NCBI GenBank assembly: GCA_902784435.1
Contig: CACZUR010000006.1
Span: 1-64,000, forward strand
Origin: an uncultured Bacteroidia bacterium
Lineage (GTDB): Bacteria > Bacteroidota > Bacteroidia > Bacteroidales > UBA932
Reading direction: 5' to 3'
Length of the DNA: 64,000 bases
Positions 1-10,052 of the stretch are shown here, one piece after another. The notes beneath the pieces are model-generated. The model was not told the origin of the DNA and searched no databases. It saw only the letters and a program-made list of their open reading frames with translations. The first letter of the stretch is position 1, and every line of letters begins with the position of its first letter. The position numbers and the translations under genes were made by a program.

Positions 1-302
1 CCGCCATCGGCCGTGGTGACGGTGATGGTGGCGGAGCCTTCTTTAACGGCGGTCACCAGGCCGTTGGCCACGGTAGCAACGGATGGGTCGGACGTGCTCC
101 AGCTTACGGTCTTGTTGTCGGCGTTGGCCGGAATGACGACGGCGGAGAGCGTTTCGGCCTCACCAACCTTGAGCGACAGCGTGTTGGGCTTCAAGGAGAC
201 ACCCGTTACGGCCACCTTCTGCGGCTCGGGTTCTGCATTTTTCTTACAGCCGGCGCCCGCAAGCAGCAAGGCGCACAGCGAGATAAACAGGGCTTTTTTC
301 AT
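1..302 (-). CDS. BIG2-domain surface lipoprotein (N-terminal part, runs off the left edge)
   Basis: The first 100 residues of a minus-strand gene that continues beyond base 1. It starts with a signal peptide (MKKALFISLCALLLAGAGC) whose lipobox places the lipidated cysteine at residue 19. A bacterial Ig-like group 2 (BIG2) fold follows, recognisable from 'VTGVSLKPNTLSLKVGE', 'SWSTSDPSVATV' and 'GLVTAVKEGSATITV'. BIG2 domains are structural or adhesive modules of exported proteins, so this is probably an outer-membrane-anchored lipoprotein. The product beyond the domain cannot be read. A near-match -7 box (TACCTTGC, one base off) lies about 24 bases upstream of the start on the minus strand. 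Confidence 0.8.
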   Translation of the reverse strand, partial: MKKALFISLCALLLAGAGCKKNAEPEPQKVAVTGVSLKPNTLSLKVGEAETLSAVVIPANADNKTVSWSTSDPSVATVANGLVTAVKEGSATITVTTADG

Positions 303-485
303 GGTTATCGCGTTTAATGTTACCGCAAGGTAGCACAACGCCTTCAACGCCTTTTTGCGCACAAGAGCCCCGCGCAAGATTTAAGGAAATGATAGTTAGA
401 TTTATAGGAATCGTTAGTTAGGACCGTCTTCGTACTGCCGATGTACAAAATATTTCGTATCTTTATCTGCCAATTACTTATGTAT

Positions 486-575
486 ATGAAACGATTCTTC
501 CAACTCCTCTTGGTGGCACTGGCAGCCATCTCCTGCACTTCCCAGCCCCGAGTTAAGTATGTGTGGCTCAATTGA
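486..575 (+). pseudogene. Truncated lipoprotein remnant (29 codons)
   Basis: A 29-codon reading frame starting MKRFFQLLLVALAAISC, a textbook lipoprotein signal peptide with lipobox cysteine at residue 17, followed by only 12 more residues before a TGA. No mature domain is left, so I read it as the 5' stub of a decayed lipoprotein gene; a very small real lipoprotein cannot be excluded. It lies divergent from the BIG2 lipoprotein in a spacer (303-631) where I see no other gene. The spacer also carries TTAGTTAG twice near 395-420. Confidence 0.4.
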
Positions 576-631
576 CAAAAACGGTTGGTAACCATGACAT
601 TATTGGTTGGTCCATATGCAACCTATAACAC

Positions 632-664
632 AAAAAAAGTCCAGGCCTTTGCGAGCCTGGACTT
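632..664 (-). terminator. Rho-independent terminator of tRNA-Leu
   Basis: A 10-bp perfect stem (637-646 with 655-664) with an 8-nt loop. Read on the minus strand it is followed by a run of T, and it lies 4 nt past the tRNA-Leu 3' end. Confidence 0.85.
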
Positions 665-667
665 CTG

Positions 668-750
668 TGCGGATGAGAAGAGTCGAACTTCCACGGGCTA
701 ATGCCCACCACCCCCTCAAAGTGGCGTGTCTACCATTTCACCACATCCGC
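668..750 (-). tRNA. tRNA-Leu (anticodon GAG)
   Basis: The minus strand folds as a class II tRNA. The acceptor stem GCGGATG pairs with CATCCGC, the anticodon stem CCACT pairs with GGTGG around a TTGAGGG loop (anticodon GAG, Leu CUC/CUU), there is a long variable arm, and the T arm carries GTTCGACTC. The discriminator is A and CCA is not encoded. It has its own promoter and terminator. Confidence 0.93.
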
Positions 751-766
751 AAAAGGTTTGGGACTG

Positions 767-798
767 CAAAGATAGGATACATTTTTGAAATCCCCAAA
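767..798 (-). promoter_or_regulatory. Promoter of tRNA-Leu
   Basis: On the minus strand, TTTG (798-795) is separated by 20 bases from TATCTTTG (774-767), an exact match to the Bacteroidota -33/-7 consensus. The mature tRNA starts 16 nt after the -7 box. Confidence 0.8.
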
Positions 799-836
799 TT
801 TTTCGGGAAATATTTTAAAAGCCCAAATAATTTTCT

Positions 837-844
837 TAACTTTG
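837..844 (+). promoter_or_regulatory. -7 promoter box of rpsP-rimM
   Basis: TAACTTTG matches the -7 consensus TAnnTTTG exactly, 61 nt before the rpsP start. There is no clear TTTG at the -33 distance, only a T-rich stretch. Confidence 0.6.
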
Positions 845-905
845 CGGGCTCCCACGAGATGGGGCAATACGCATAACTTTAATTTTTAATTAAAACAGAT
901 TCACA

Positions 906-1439
906 ATGGCTGTTAAAATCAGACTCCAGCGCCACGGAAAGAAGAATTTCGCATTCTTCCACATTGTTGTGGCGGACTCCCGCGCACCGCGTGACGGTAA
1001 GTTCATTGAACAGATTGGCTCTTACAATCCCAACACCAACCCTGCTACCATCATCCTGGATGGAGAAAAGGCCCTGGCTTGGCTCAATGTAGGTGCCCAG
1101 CCCACTCTCACCGCCCGCCGCATCCTCTCCTACGAAGGTGTGCTGCTGCGCAAGCACCTGGCCGAAGGCGTGGCCAAGGGTGCCCTCACCGAGGCTCAGG
1201 CCGATGCCAAATTCGCTGCCTGGAAAGCCGAGCGTGACCAGAAGATCGCTGCCAAGAAGACCGGCATCAAGAACGACGAAATTGCAAAGGCAAAGGCCGC
1301 CAAAGCCGCTGAGGCTCAGGTGAATGAGGCCCGTGCCAAGGCCATCGCCGCCAAGAAGGCAGAGGCCGAGGAAGCTGCCCGCAAGGCCGCCGAGGAAGCC
1401 GCCGCTGCTGCTCCCGCAGAAGAAGCTGCTGCCGAATAA
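906..1439 (+). CDS. rpsP: 30S ribosomal protein S16, with long acidic/basic C-terminal tail
   Basis: Small-subunit ribosomal protein needed for 30S assembly. The first ~85 residues are the S16 fold ('[25 protein letters not shown]' region, '[15 protein letters not shown]'). The product is 177 residues, about twice the length of the E. coli protein, because of an Ala/Lys/Glu-rich, probably helical tail from about residue 105 to the end. Similar tails are known in Bacteroidota S16. No Shine-Dalgarno sequence is visible, as usual in this phylum. The stop overlaps the rimM start by one base (TAATG), so the two are translationally coupled. Confidence 0.96.
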   Translation: MAVKIRLQRHGKKNFAFFHIVVADSRAPRDGKFIEQIGSYNPNTNPATIILDGEKALAWLNVGAQPTLTARRILSYEGVLLRKHLAEGVAKGALTEAQADAKFAAWKAERDQKIAAKKTGIKNDEIAKAKAAKAAEAQVNEARAKAIAAKKAEAEEAARKAAEEAAAAAPAEEAAAE

Positions 1440-1918
1440 TGCTGCAGATTGGCAAGGTTTTAAAATCCAACGGCACAGACGGAGAACTGCTGATCAGCTT
1501 CTTGGACGTCTCCCCGGAGGACATCGACCTTCAGGAACCGGTGTTCATCGAATTCGATGGACTGCCGGTTCCCTTTTATTTTGACTCTTTTACCCGAAGG
1601 GGTACGCAGCGGGCCCTGGTCCGCCTGACCGGTGTCCGTTCTCTGAAGGATGCCGACGAACTTGCCGGTGCCGCCGTCTATGCCGACTATTTTGAGGAGG
1701 AAGATGGGGAAGACCTGAACGGCTGGACGGTCCTGGACCAGGACGGGAAGCCGGTGGGAACGGTGTCGGACTACGAAGACATCCCCGGCAACACCTGCCT
1801 CTGGGTCCGGCGCCCGGACGGCACGGAAGTACTGCTTCCGTTCCACGAAGACCTGGTTATCGGCCTGGAACCGGACAGCACCACCCTCCGCCTGCACATC
1901 CCCGACGGCCTGCTTTAG
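1439..1918 (+). CDS. rimM: Ribosome maturation factor RimM
   Basis: A 159-residue 16S rRNA processing factor that binds S19 and helps mature the 30S head. An N-terminal RimM barrel ('IGKVLKSNGTDGELLISF') is followed by a PRC-barrel-like C-terminal half ('GWTVLDQDGKPVGTVSDYED', 'GTEVLLPFHEDLVIGLE'). It starts on the last base of the rpsP stop codon. The rpsP-rimM pairing is a common gene order. Its stop codon overlaps that of the convergent membrane protein gene by four bases. Confidence 0.93.
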   Translation: MLQIGKVLKSNGTDGELLISFLDVSPEDIDLQEPVFIEFDGLPVPFYFDSFTRRGTQRALVRLTGVRSLKDADELAGAAVYADYFEEEDGEDLNGWTVLDQDGKPVGTVSDYEDIPGNTCLWVRRPDGTEVLLPFHEDLVIGLEPDSTTLRLHIPDGLL

Positions 1919-2652
1919 TCCAGTCCGCCGTTCACGGCATAGTCGGCCTTTACCTCTTCGTAGAAGGCGGCGGCAGACGTTTCCATGTAAGGGACGAGCC
2001 ACAGAAAGCCGATTCCCGCGGTGAAAATACACAGGACTACCCAGCCGATGAAGCTCAGGAGCAGCCAGAAGTAGTCGAACTTGTGGCCGCGCATCATCAT
2101 GCGGCTGCGGTGGATGGCTTCGGTGGGGGTGAGCTCCGGATTGTCGTGCAGGATGTAGGGCGTCATGGCATAGGAGAAAGTCTTGATGATGCCCGGAATG
2201 ACGAAGAGGAGGCTCCACAGGAATACCAGGATCTGCATCCAGAGCATGGCCAGCACCTTGCGCCAGTAATTCTTCTTAAAGGCGATGTCGATGGTGTTGT
2301 CCAGCAATTCCGCATTGCCCGAAAGGAGCAATTTCATGGCGTTGGCGAAGCCCACCGAAAGCGGCAGGAGCAGGAGGATCTGCAGGATGGACAGGATGCC
2401 GGAAGTGCTGTATATGCTTTTCATCAGCCCCAGATAGGTGGGGTCTGAAGCCAGGGACATGACGCTGGTCATAGAATAATAGGGGCCGGTTTGTTCCTGC
2501 AGGTAGCTTTGCAGCCGGAAGGATTGGTAAGTGGCGGGGCCGGTAGCGAGGCTGGCTACCAGGCTGAACAGCAAAGTGACCAGAACGGCCTTTCCCCAGT
2601 TGCCCTTGAGGGCTGCAAGGGCCTGATTTTTAAATTCCTGATTGCTTTTCAT
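1915..2652 (-). CDS. DUF975 family integral membrane protein
   Basis: 245 residues. The N-terminal 'FKNQALAALKGNWGKAVLVTLL' is the hallmark of DUF975 membrane proteins. Several hydrophobic segments follow (around residues 20-40, 95-125, 150-175 and 200-230). The function of the family is not established. An in-frame ATG lies 44 codons further upstream, but I prefer the start at 2652 because it gives the typical family N-terminus and avoids overlap with the divergent lemA. It is convergent with rimM. Confidence 0.8.
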   Translation of the reverse strand: MKSNQEFKNQALAALKGNWGKAVLVTLLFSLVASLATGPATYQSFRLQSYLQEQTGPYYSMTSVMSLASDPTYLGLMKSIYSTSGILSILQILLLLPLSVGFANAMKLLLSGNAELLDNTIDIAFKKNYWRKVLAMLWMQILVFLWSLLFVIPGIIKTFSYAMTPYILHDNPELTPTEAIHRSRMMMRGHKFDYFWLLLSFIGWVVLCIFTAGIGFLWLVPYMETSAAAFYEEVKADYAVNGGLD

Positions 2653-2725
2653 CGGTTTTTTCTCTAAGGTATTGACAAATTTAAACATTTTTTCGAAATT
2701 TGTCATAACCAATACTATTTCAGCT

Positions 2726-3271
2726 ATGACATTGATTATTGTTATTGCCGTTATCGCCCTCCTGGTCCTGTGGGTGATCTCCATTCAGAACAAGCTTGTG
2801 AAAAGCGACGAATTCTGCAACAATGCCCTGAAGCAGATCAACGTACAGCAAATCAGCCGTTACGACGCTCTGCAGGCCCTGATCAAACTCACCCGGGAAT
2901 ATGCTTCCTACGAAGCCGATACCCTTCAGAAGATTATCGATGCCCGCAAGATTGTCTCTTCGCCCTCTCCCACGACAGACCAGATCAACGCCAACGAGGC
3001 CGCCCTGCAGGAGATTGGCGCCAAGCTCATCGCCGTGGCCGAAGCTTACCCGGATCTGAAGGCCAGCCAGAACTATCAGCAGACCATGAAGGATATCAAG
3101 GAATACGAAGAGAACGTCCGTCTGTCCCGTATGACCTTCAACGACACGGTTACCCGTTTCAATCAGGAAGTGCGCGTATTCCCCGCTTCGCTGGTGGCCG
3201 GTCTGCTGGGCTTTGCCAAGCGTGACTATCTGGCCGACGACATCAGCAAGAAAGACTATCCCGTCATCTAG
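2726..3271 (+). CDS. lemA: LemA family protein
   Basis: 181 residues. An N-terminal membrane anchor (residues 1-17, all hydrophobic) is followed by the helical LemA domain: 'NKLVKSDEFCNNALKQINVQ', 'RYDALQALIKLTREYASYE' and the conserved C-terminal 'VRVFPASLVAGLLGF'. LemA proteins have the N-terminus outside and a short transmembrane anchor; their role is unknown, though they are repeatedly found next to DUF2207/TPM-type proteins. I chose the start at 2726 over an upstream alternative because the membrane anchor begins there. The next gene starts 2 bases after the stop, so the two are co-transcribed. Confidence 0.93.
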   Translation: MTLIIVIAVIALLVLWVISIQNKLVKSDEFCNNALKQINVQQISRYDALQALIKLTREYASYEADTLQKIIDARKIVSSPSPTTDQINANEAALQEIGAKLIAVAEAYPDLKASQNYQQTMKDIKEYEENVRLSRMTFNDTVTRFNQEVRVFPASLVAGLLGFAKRDYLADDISKKDYPVI

Positions 3272-3273
3272 CC

Positions 3274-4938
3274 ATGAAGCGCTTTCTGGCTTTCGCGCTC
3301 GCCGTTGCCCTCGGGGTCAGCGGCGCGGCGCAGAGTATCAAGCAAATCCGCGACGTAGACATCCTGGTGGAACTGAACCGGGATGGTTCTGCATGGATTA
3401 CCCAGGTCTGGAATGCCCAGGCGGGCACTTCCGGGACGGAATTCTATATTCCCGTCGACAACCTGGGTCCCATGACCATCAGCGATTTGCAGGTGTCGGA
3501 AAACGGCGTGGCCTATGAGAGCCTGGGAACGAAATGGAATGTAGACAAGGGCCGGAGCTATAAGGCGGGCAAGTGCGGCATCGTCCCCAAGCGGGACGGC
3601 GTAGAGCTGTGCTGGGGCCTGGGAGAGGCGGGAGACCATGTGTGGACCGCCCGTTTCCTGGTCACCGGCCTGGTGCAGGCCTATGACGACGCCGACGCCT
3701 TCAACTTCATGTTCGTGAACAAGGGCATGCAGCCGGCTCCCCGCCATGCGAAGGTCACCGTCAAGCCGGCCTTCGACTGCCCCGGGTGGACGTATGACAA
3801 CACCCGCGTGTGGGCTTTCGGCTTCTATGGAGACATCAACGTGGTGGACGGCACCGTGGTGGCGGAAACCTCCGAGAGCATGAGCTACAGCAGTTCCCTC
3901 ATCGCCCTGGTGAAGTTCGAGAAGGGTGTCTTCGCCCCGTCCGTGGTAAAGGGCGGCCCGTTCCAGGATTTGCTGGACAAAGCCCTGGACGGCAGTTCCT
4001 ACGGAGAGGATGAGGACGACGGTTGGGCTCTGGGCATCTTCGGCTTCCTGTTCCTGGGCGGCTTTGCGCTGCTCATCTGGATGGCCATCGCATCGGCCCT
4101 GGGCTATAAGTGGAAGAAGTCCCTCTTTGGAAAGACCAAGATCGAGGAATGGTACAGGGACGTCCCCCTGGACGGCAATCTCTTTGCCGCGCAGTTCCTC
4201 CTGGCCAAGGGAAAGCGTTTCGAGGTATCGGCCCCGGCCAACAACCTGATCGGTGCTTTCTTCCTGCGCTGGATCCTGAACGGCAGCATCCTCGTGCAGC
4301 CGGATCCCAAGAGCACGAAGCGTGTGAACCTCCTGTTCAAGGCAGACCAGATTTCTTCGGACGAGATAGAGGAAGACCTGTACGAGATGGCGCGCATGGC
4401 CGCCGGCGACAATCAGCTCCTTGAAAAGAACGAGTTCGAGAAATGGAGCACCAAGAATTACTCCAAGGTGACCGCCTGGCCGGACAGGGCCATCGCCCGC
4501 GGCCGCAGCTGGTTCCGGAACAAGGGGTATTTCTCCGGGAAAGACGGGGTGTGCACGGAGGAAGGCGCCCGCGAAGCCTGCCACCTGGTAGAATTCATGA
4601 ACTATCTCAAGAACTTCACGCTCACAGACCAGCGGGAAGCCGGCGAGGTCAAGCTCTGGAAGGAGTACATGGTGTATGCCCAGCTCTTCGGCATTGCCGA
4701 AAAGGTGGCGCAGCAGTTCCGGAAGCTGTATCCCGCGGAATTCGCCAAGATGGCGGAAGACACGGGCCTGAACAGCGCGGAATTCTACAACATGCTGCAC
4801 TGGACCAACGCCATAACGCGCAGCGGCTTCAACAACGCAGCCAACAAGGCCGGCAACATCAGCGGTACCGGCGGCCACTCCTCCTTCGGCGGAGGCGGCG
4901 GCTTCTCCGGCGGTGGTTTCGGCGGCGGTGGCCGCTAA
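3274..4938 (+). CDS. DUF2207 domain membrane protein with Gly-rich tail
   Basis: 554 residues. It has a signal peptide (residues 1-20), an extracytoplasmic DUF2207 domain (about 25-225, 'DILVELNRDGSAWITQVWN'), and a hydrophobic segment near residues 250-275 ('ALGIFGFLFLGGFALLIWM'). A large cytoplasmic domain follows, ending in a glycine/serine-rich tail ('GGHSSFGGGGGFSGGGFG'). DUF2207 proteins commonly sit beside LemA, and the same holds here with 2 bases between genes. That suggests a joint membrane complex of unknown function. A strong terminator follows. Confidence 0.88.
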   Translation: MKRFLAFALAVALGVSGAAQSIKQIRDVDILVELNRDGSAWITQVWNAQAGTSGTEFYIPVDNLGPMTISDLQVSENGVAYESLGTKWNVDKGRSYKAGKCGIVPKRDGVELCWGLGEAGDHVWTARFLVTGLVQAYDDADAFNFMFVNKGMQPAPRHAKVTVKPAFDCPGWTYDNTRVWAFGFYGDINVVDGTVVAETSESMSYSSSLIALVKFEKGVFAPSVVKGGPFQDLLDKALDGSSYGEDEDDGWALGIFGFLFLGGFALLIWMAIASALGYKWKKSLFGKTKIEEWYRDVPLDGNLFAAQFLLAKGKRFEVSAPANNLIGAFFLRWILNGSILVQPDPKSTKRVNLLFKADQISSDEIEEDLYEMARMAAGDNQLLEKNEFEKWSTKNYSKVTAWPDRAIARGRSWFRNKGYFSGKDGVCTEEGAREACHLVEFMNYLKNFTLTDQREAGEVKLWKEYMVYAQLFGIAEKVAQQFRKLYPAEFAKMAEDTGLNSAEFYNMLHWTNAITRSGFNNAANKAGNISGTGGHSSFGGGGGFSGGGFGGGGR

Positions 4939-4943
4939 TAAGA

Positions 4944-4985
4944 TGCAGGTCCGAAGCCGATGGCTCCGGACCTGCAACGTTTTTA
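4944..4985. terminator. Hairpin terminator between convergent DUF2207 gene and xyl operon
   Basis: A 10-bp perfect stem TGCAGGTCCG/CGGACCTGCA (4944-4953 with 4967-4976) extended by inner pairs, followed by GTTTTTA on the plus strand. It ends the lemA operon and may also serve the convergent xylE. Confidence 0.75.
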
Positions 4986-4995
4986 GCCGGGTCTG

Positions 4996-6432
4996 CTATT
5001 TCTTCCGCCAGAGGGCGGTCATGTCTTCCAGCGTCTTGCCCTTGGTTTCAGGCACCAGGCGCCAAACAAACACGGCGGCTACGAGGCAGATGAGGCCATA
5101 CAGCGCATAGGCGAAGAAATGGCCGAAGCTGTCGCCCATCGTCCCCAGTTTCATGTTGTACATGGGTACGAAGGTGGAGCTGACGACGAAGTTGAAAATC
5201 CACTGGAACGCCACGGCCACGGCGGTAGCCTGGCTGCGGATGGTGTTGGGGAAGATTTCTGAAATATACACCCAGCAGATGGGACCCCAGCTGAACATGA
5301 AACAGGCGCTGTACACCATGATGCTCATGACCGGCACCAGGGCCGGAAGGGTAACCACATTGCTCAGGGCCACGCCCAGGGCTCCTATGGCCATGCCCAG
5401 GGAACCGGTGATGAGAAGGGGCTTCCGGCCCAGTTTCTCTACCGTAAAGACGGCCACCAGGGTGAAGGAGATGTTGATCACGCCCATGATCACCGTGAAC
5501 AGCATGTTGTTGCTCACGCCCATGGATTCGAAGATGCGCGGGGCGAAGTACAGCACGGCGTTGATGCCGATGATCTGCTGGAACACGGACAGCATGCAGC
5601 CGATGAACACCACCATGAAGCCATAGGCGAAGAGTTTCTCCGTCTTTTCCACGGCGGTGGCCTTGATATCGGCCAGGATTTCGCGGGCCTTGGCCTCTCC
5701 GTTCACGTTGGAGAGCACCGTGAGGGCTTTTTCGTCCTGCCCGCTCAGGGCCAGATACCGCGGCGTTTCGGGCACCAGCAGGATCAGGAGGGCGAACAGG
5801 CCGGCCGGAACGGCTTCCGACACGAACATCACCCTCCAGCCCACCGCGTTGGTCCAGGCCACCACATCGGGGTCTGAGGCGTGGCTGCGGATGATGAGGA
5901 AGTTCACGAAGTACACCACCAGCTGGCCGAAGATAATGGCAAACTGGTTCCAGGAAACCAGCGTTCCGCGTTTGTTGGCGGGCGCTACCTCGGCAATGTA
6001 CATGGGGCACAGGGCCGACGCCATGCCTACGCCCACGCCGCCCAGGACGCGGTACAGGTTGAAGGCCACCAGCAGGCTCCGGGAAGGGACGCCTTTGGGG
6101 AAGAAGAGGAATTCCGGGTAGTAGGAACCCAGGGCGCTGAGCAGGAACAGGATCCCTGCGATGAACAGGGATTTCTTGCGGCCCAGCCGGGAGGCTGCGA
6201 AACCGGAAAGGAAGGCGCCGATAATACAGCCGATCAGGGCGCTGGAAGTGGTGAACCCGTGGAGGGCGTCGGTGTAAGAGAAATCCCCGGCGCTCTGGAA
6301 AAAGGCCTGGAGGCCCTTTTCCGCGCCGGAGATAACGGCTGTGTCATACCCGAACAGAAGGCCGCCGAGCACGGCTACCAGGACAATCCCGAAAAGGTAC
6401 CCGGCGCTGCCTTGTTGTCTGTATGCGACCAT
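4996..6432 (-). CDS. xylE: D-xylose:H+ symporter (MFS sugar porter)
   Basis: 478 residues, twelve predicted membrane segments. It carries sugar-porter signatures: 'GRKKSLFIAG' between helices 2 and 3, 'PETPRYLA' after helix 6, 'GRKPLLITG' in the second half and the C-terminal 'PETKGKTLEDM'. Family and context identify it as a xylose-type sugar/proton symporter of the inner membrane. It is the last gene of the xylB-xylA-xylE operon and starts one base after the xylA stop. Confidence 0.93.
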   Translation of the reverse strand: MVAYRQQGSAGYLFGIVLVAVLGGLLFGYDTAVISGAEKGLQAFFQSAGDFSYTDALHGFTTSSALIGCIIGAFLSGFAASRLGRKKSLFIAGILFLLSALGSYYPEFLFFPKGVPSRSLLVAFNLYRVLGGVGVGMASALCPMYIAEVAPANKRGTLVSWNQFAIIFGQLVVYFVNFLIIRSHASDPDVVAWTNAVGWRVMFVSEAVPAGLFALLILLVPETPRYLALSGQDEKALTVLSNVNGEAKAREILADIKATAVEKTEKLFAYGFMVVFIGCMLSVFQQIIGINAVLYFAPRIFESMGVSNNMLFTVIMGVINISFTLVAVFTVEKLGRKPLLITGSLGMAIGALGVALSNVVTLPALVPVMSIMVYSACFMFSWGPICWVYISEIFPNTIRSQATAVAVAFQWIFNFVVSSTFVPMYNMKLGTMGDSFGHFFAYALYGLICLVAAVFVWRLVPETKGKTLEDMTALWRKK

Positions 6433-6433
6433 C

Positions 6434-7750
6434 TTACTTGGCGTAAAGGTTCAGGAGGGTTTCGTAGAGTTCCTGCTTGCCGGAAGCTACCTGGGGCTCT
6501 CCGTTCTGCTTGCCATACTCGTAGATTTCCTCCAGGGATGCCTTGCCTTCCTCGAACTTCTTTCCCAGACCGCTGTCGAAGGAAGCGTAACGCTGGGCCA
6601 CCATCTCGCACAGGGGGCTTTCCTGCAGCACGGCGGCTGCATTCAGGAGCGCGTGGGCCATGGCGTCCATGGCGCTGATGTGGGCGATGAAGATGTCCTC
6701 GGGGTCCGTGGAGCTGCGGCGCAGTTTGGCGTCGAAGTTGGTACCGCCATCCTGGAAGCCGCCGTTCCGCAGCACCTGCATCATGGCCTGGGTGAGATCA
6801 TACGGGTCTACAGGGAACTGGTCCGTATCCCAGCCGTTCTGGGCGTCGCCGCGGTTGGCGTCGATGGAGCCCAGGAAACCGTTGTCCACGGCCACGGTGA
6901 GTTCGTGCTCGAAAGTGTGGCCGGCCAGGGTGGCGTGGTTCACCTCGATGTTCAGCTTGAAGTCCTTGTCCAGGCCGTTGGCGCGCAGGAAGCCGATGAC
7001 GGTCTCGGCGTCTACGTCGTACTGGTGCTTGGTGGGCTCCATGGGCTTGGGCTCGATGAAGAAGGTGCCCTTGAAGCCATTTTTACGGCCGTAGTCGCGG
7101 GCGGCGATGAGCATCTTGCCCAGGTGGTCCTTCTCCCGCTGCATCTGGGTGTTCAGCAGGGTGTAATAGCCTTCGCGGCCGCCCCAGAACACATAACCGC
7201 TGCCGCCCAGCTTGATGGTGGCGTCGATGGCGTTCTTGATCTGGACGGCGGCACGGGCCACTACGTCGAACTGCGGATTGGTGGCGGCGCCGTTCATGTA
7301 GCGCTTGTTGCCGAAGACGTTGGCCGTGCCCCAGAGGTTCTTGATGCCGGTCTCTTTCTGCTTCTCCAGCAGATAGTCGGTGATATCCTTCATGCGGGCC
7401 TCGTACTCGGCAATGTCCTCGCAGTCTTCCACCAGGTCGATGTCGTGGAAGCAGTAGTACCCGATGCCCAGCTTCTGCATAATCTCAAAACCGGCGTCGG
7501 CCTTGGCCCTGGCGCGGCAGTAGGGGCACTCGCCCTTGTCCCACTCGTAGCTGCGGGTCTGGCCGCCGAAGGGGTCTGCGGAAGCCTGGCCCAGGGTATG
7601 CCACCAGGCCATGGCAAATTTAAACCATTCCTTCATGGGCTTGCCCATTACCACGCGGTTGGCGTCGTAATAATGGAAAGCCAACGGGTTCTTGCTGTCT
7701 GTTCCCTCGAAAGGGATGGTTCCAATCATCGGAAAATACTCTTTTGCCAT
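6434..7750 (-). CDS. xylA: Xylose isomerase
   Basis: 438 residues, full length for the class II enzyme. It interconverts D-xylose and D-xylulose in the cytoplasm with two divalent metals. Visible active-site landmarks: His102 and Asp105 in 'FHDIDLVED', Glu233 and Lys235 in 'FIEPKPMEP', Glu269 and His272 in '[11 protein letters not shown]', Asp297 in 'SIDANRGD', and Asp308/Asp310 in 'WDTDQFP'. It follows xylB by 4 bases and precedes xylE by 1 base, so the three form one operon. Confidence 0.97.
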   Translation of the reverse strand: MAKEYFPMIGTIPFEGTDSKNPLAFHYYDANRVVMGKPMKEWFKFAMAWWHTLGQASADPFGGQTRSYEWDKGECPYCRARAKADAGFEIMQKLGIGYYCFHDIDLVEDCEDIAEYEARMKDITDYLLEKQKETGIKNLWGTANVFGNKRYMNGAATNPQFDVVARAAVQIKNAIDATIKLGGSGYVFWGGREGYYTLLNTQMQREKDHLGKMLIAARDYGRKNGFKGTFFIEPKPMEPTKHQYDVDAETVIGFLRANGLDKDFKLNIEVNHATLAGHTFEHELTVAVDNGFLGSIDANRGDAQNGWDTDQFPVDPYDLTQAMMQVLRNGGFQDGGTNFDAKLRRSSTDPEDIFIAHISAMDAMAHALLNAAAVLQESPLCEMVAQRYASFDSGLGKKFEEGKASLEEIYEYGKQNGEPQVASGKQELYETLLNLYAK

Positions 7751-7754
7751 AATA

Positions 7755-9233
7755 TTAGTAAAGTGTTAGATAAGATTTCCATTTTTCATAGGCCTCTTTG
7801 TACTGGTCTTCGTCTTCCGGGACGATGATATCCAGGCGCTCCAGCGTAGAGAAGGCCTCGCGGTTGTCCTTGTAGATGCCCACGCCGATGCCGGCGCCCT
7901 TGGCCGCGCCCACGGAGCCGTCCGTGTCGTAGAGCTCGATGACGGCACCGGAAACGCCTGCGAGCGTGTTGCGGAAGATGGGGGAGAGGAACATGTTGGC
8001 CTGTCCGGCGTGGATCTTGTCCACCTTCAGGCCCATCTGCTGCATAATCTCAATGCCGTACTGGAACGAGAAGACAATGCCTTCCTGCGCAGCCCTGAGC
8101 AGGTGCGCGGTGCTGTGCTGGGTGAACGATACGCCATGGATGCTGCAGCCCTGCTCGCGGTTTTCCAGCATGCGCTCTGCGCCGTTGCCGAAGGGCAGGA
8201 TGGAGACGCCGCCGGCGCCGATGGGAGCCTGGGCGGCCAATTTGTTCATATCGGCATAGGAAATGCCGTCCGGAGCCACGTTGCGGCGCATCCAGGAGTT
8301 GAGGATGCCGGTGCCGTTGATGCACAGCAGGACACCCAGCCGGGGATCCTGCATCGAGTGGTTCACGTGCGCAAAGGTGTTCACGCGGGAAAGCGGGTCA
8401 TAGTTTACCTGGCCGATAACCCCGTACACCACACCGGACGTGCCGGCCGTAGAGGCAATCTCGCCGGGGTTGAACACATTCAGGCTGAGGGCGTTGTTGG
8501 GCTGGTCGCCGGCACGGTAGGTGACGGGCGTGCCTTCCTTCAGACCCAGGGACTCGGCGGCCTCGCGGCTTAAGACGCCCTGCATGCCGAAAGTGGGCCT
8601 GAGCTGCGGCAACAGACTGGGGTCGAAACCGTAGAAATCCAGCAGTTCCCGGGACGGGCTGTTGGCCTGGAAGTCCCAGAAAATGCCTTCCGAAAGGCCG
8701 CTGACCGTGGTGCACACGCTGCCGGTCAGCCGCATGGCAATATAATCTCCGGGCAGCATGATTTTCCAGATGCGCCCGTACAGCTCCGGCTCATGGTCCT
8801 TCACCCAGGCCAGTTTGGCGGCGGTGAAGTTGCCGGGCGAGTTCAGCAGATGCGGGAGGCAATAGTCCTTTCCCAGCGCCTCAAAGGCCTTTTGGCCATA
8901 GGGAACGGCACGGGAGTCGCACCAGATGATGGACGGCCGCAGCACGTTCATGTCTTTGTCCACGCACACCAGTCCGTGCATCTGGTAAGAGATGCCGATG
9001 GCCTTGATATCGGCCGGTTTTACGTTTTCTGCCTGGTGCAGGACATCGGCCGTCGCCAGTTTCAGGTTGCCCAGCCACATGGCCGGATCCTGTTCCGCCC
9101 AGCCGCTGCGCTTGGAGATGATGGGCGCTTCCTGTTTGGGATAAAAGGCCGAAGCCAGGCACTTTCCGCTCTGGGCGTCCACCAGGGAGGCCTTGACGGA
9201 AGAGGAACCAATGTCGTAACCAAGAAGATACAT
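7755..9233 (-). CDS. xylB: Xylulokinase (FGGY family)
   Basis: 492 residues. It phosphorylates D-xylulose to xylulose 5-phosphate. The N-terminal ATPase motif is '[18 protein letters not shown]'; the FGGY-type C-terminal half includes 'QNGA'-like '[11 protein letters not shown]' and '[19 protein letters not shown]'. I chose the ATG at 9233 because the phosphate-1 motif follows at once; an in-frame extension of 17 codons upstream would be atypical. First gene of the xyl operon, 39 bases downstream of tRNA-Pro with no terminator between, so read-through from the tRNA promoter is possible. Confidence 0.95.
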   Translation of the reverse strand: MYLLGYDIGSSSVKASLVDAQSGKCLASAFYPKQEAPIISKRSGWAEQDPAMWLGNLKLATADVLHQAENVKPADIKAIGISYQMHGLVCVDKDMNVLRPSIIWCDSRAVPYGQKAFEALGKDYCLPHLLNSPGNFTAAKLAWVKDHEPELYGRIWKIMLPGDYIAMRLTGSVCTTVSGLSEGIFWDFQANSPSRELLDFYGFDPSLLPQLRPTFGMQGVLSREAAESLGLKEGTPVTYRAGDQPNNALSLNVFNPGEIASTAGTSGVVYGVIGQVNYDPLSRVNTFAHVNHSMQDPRLGVLLCINGTGILNSWMRRNVAPDGISYADMNKLAAQAPIGAGGVSILPFGNGAERMLENREQGCSIHGVSFTQHSTAHLLRAAQEGIVFSFQYGIEIMQQMGLKVDKIHAGQANMFLSPIFRNTLAGVSGAVIELYDTDGSVGAAKGAGIGVGIYKDNREAFSTLERLDIIVPEDEDQYKEAYEKWKSYLTLY

Positions 9234-9247
9234 AGCCGCTTTATTTT

Positions 9248-9259
9248 TGCAAACTTGCA
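9248..9259. promoter_or_regulatory. 12-bp palindrome upstream of xylB, possible operator
   Basis: TGCAAACTTGCA is a palindrome with two unpaired central bases, 15 bases before the xylB start and between tRNA-Pro and xylB. The position would suit a repressor site for the xyl operon, but no regulator gene is in the window. Confidence 0.3.
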
Positions 9260-9272
9260 CTAAAATGTTTCG

Positions 9273-9346
<74 letters not shown>

Positions 9347-9356
9347 GATGTATTAA

Positions 9357-9388
9357 CAAATATACGGCAAAATTTGTATCTTTGCAAA
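9357..9388 (-). promoter_or_regulatory. Promoter of tRNA-Pro
   Basis: On the minus strand TTTG (9388-9385) is 20 bases from TATATTTG (9364-9357), and the mature tRNA begins 10 nt later. The -33 box lies inside the 16-bp palindrome that also holds the divergent gene's -7 box. Confidence 0.8.
9377..9384 (+). promoter_or_regulatory. -7 box of the LolD-type ATPase gene, inside a palindrome
   Basis: TATCTTTG is an exact -7 box, 7 nt before the start codon, predicting a leaderless or near-leaderless mRNA. Together with CAAAGATA (9385-9392) it makes a perfect 16-bp palindrome shared with the tRNA-Pro promoter. Confidence 0.6.
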
Positions 9389-9391
9389 GAT

Positions 9392-10042
<651 letters not shown>

Positions 10043-10052
10043 CGGCCCCTAA

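Noticed and set aside
13-333. Plus-strand frame of 106 codons at the left edge
   Set aside because: It is the shadow of the minus-strand BIG2 lipoprotein, which has a signal peptide and domain.
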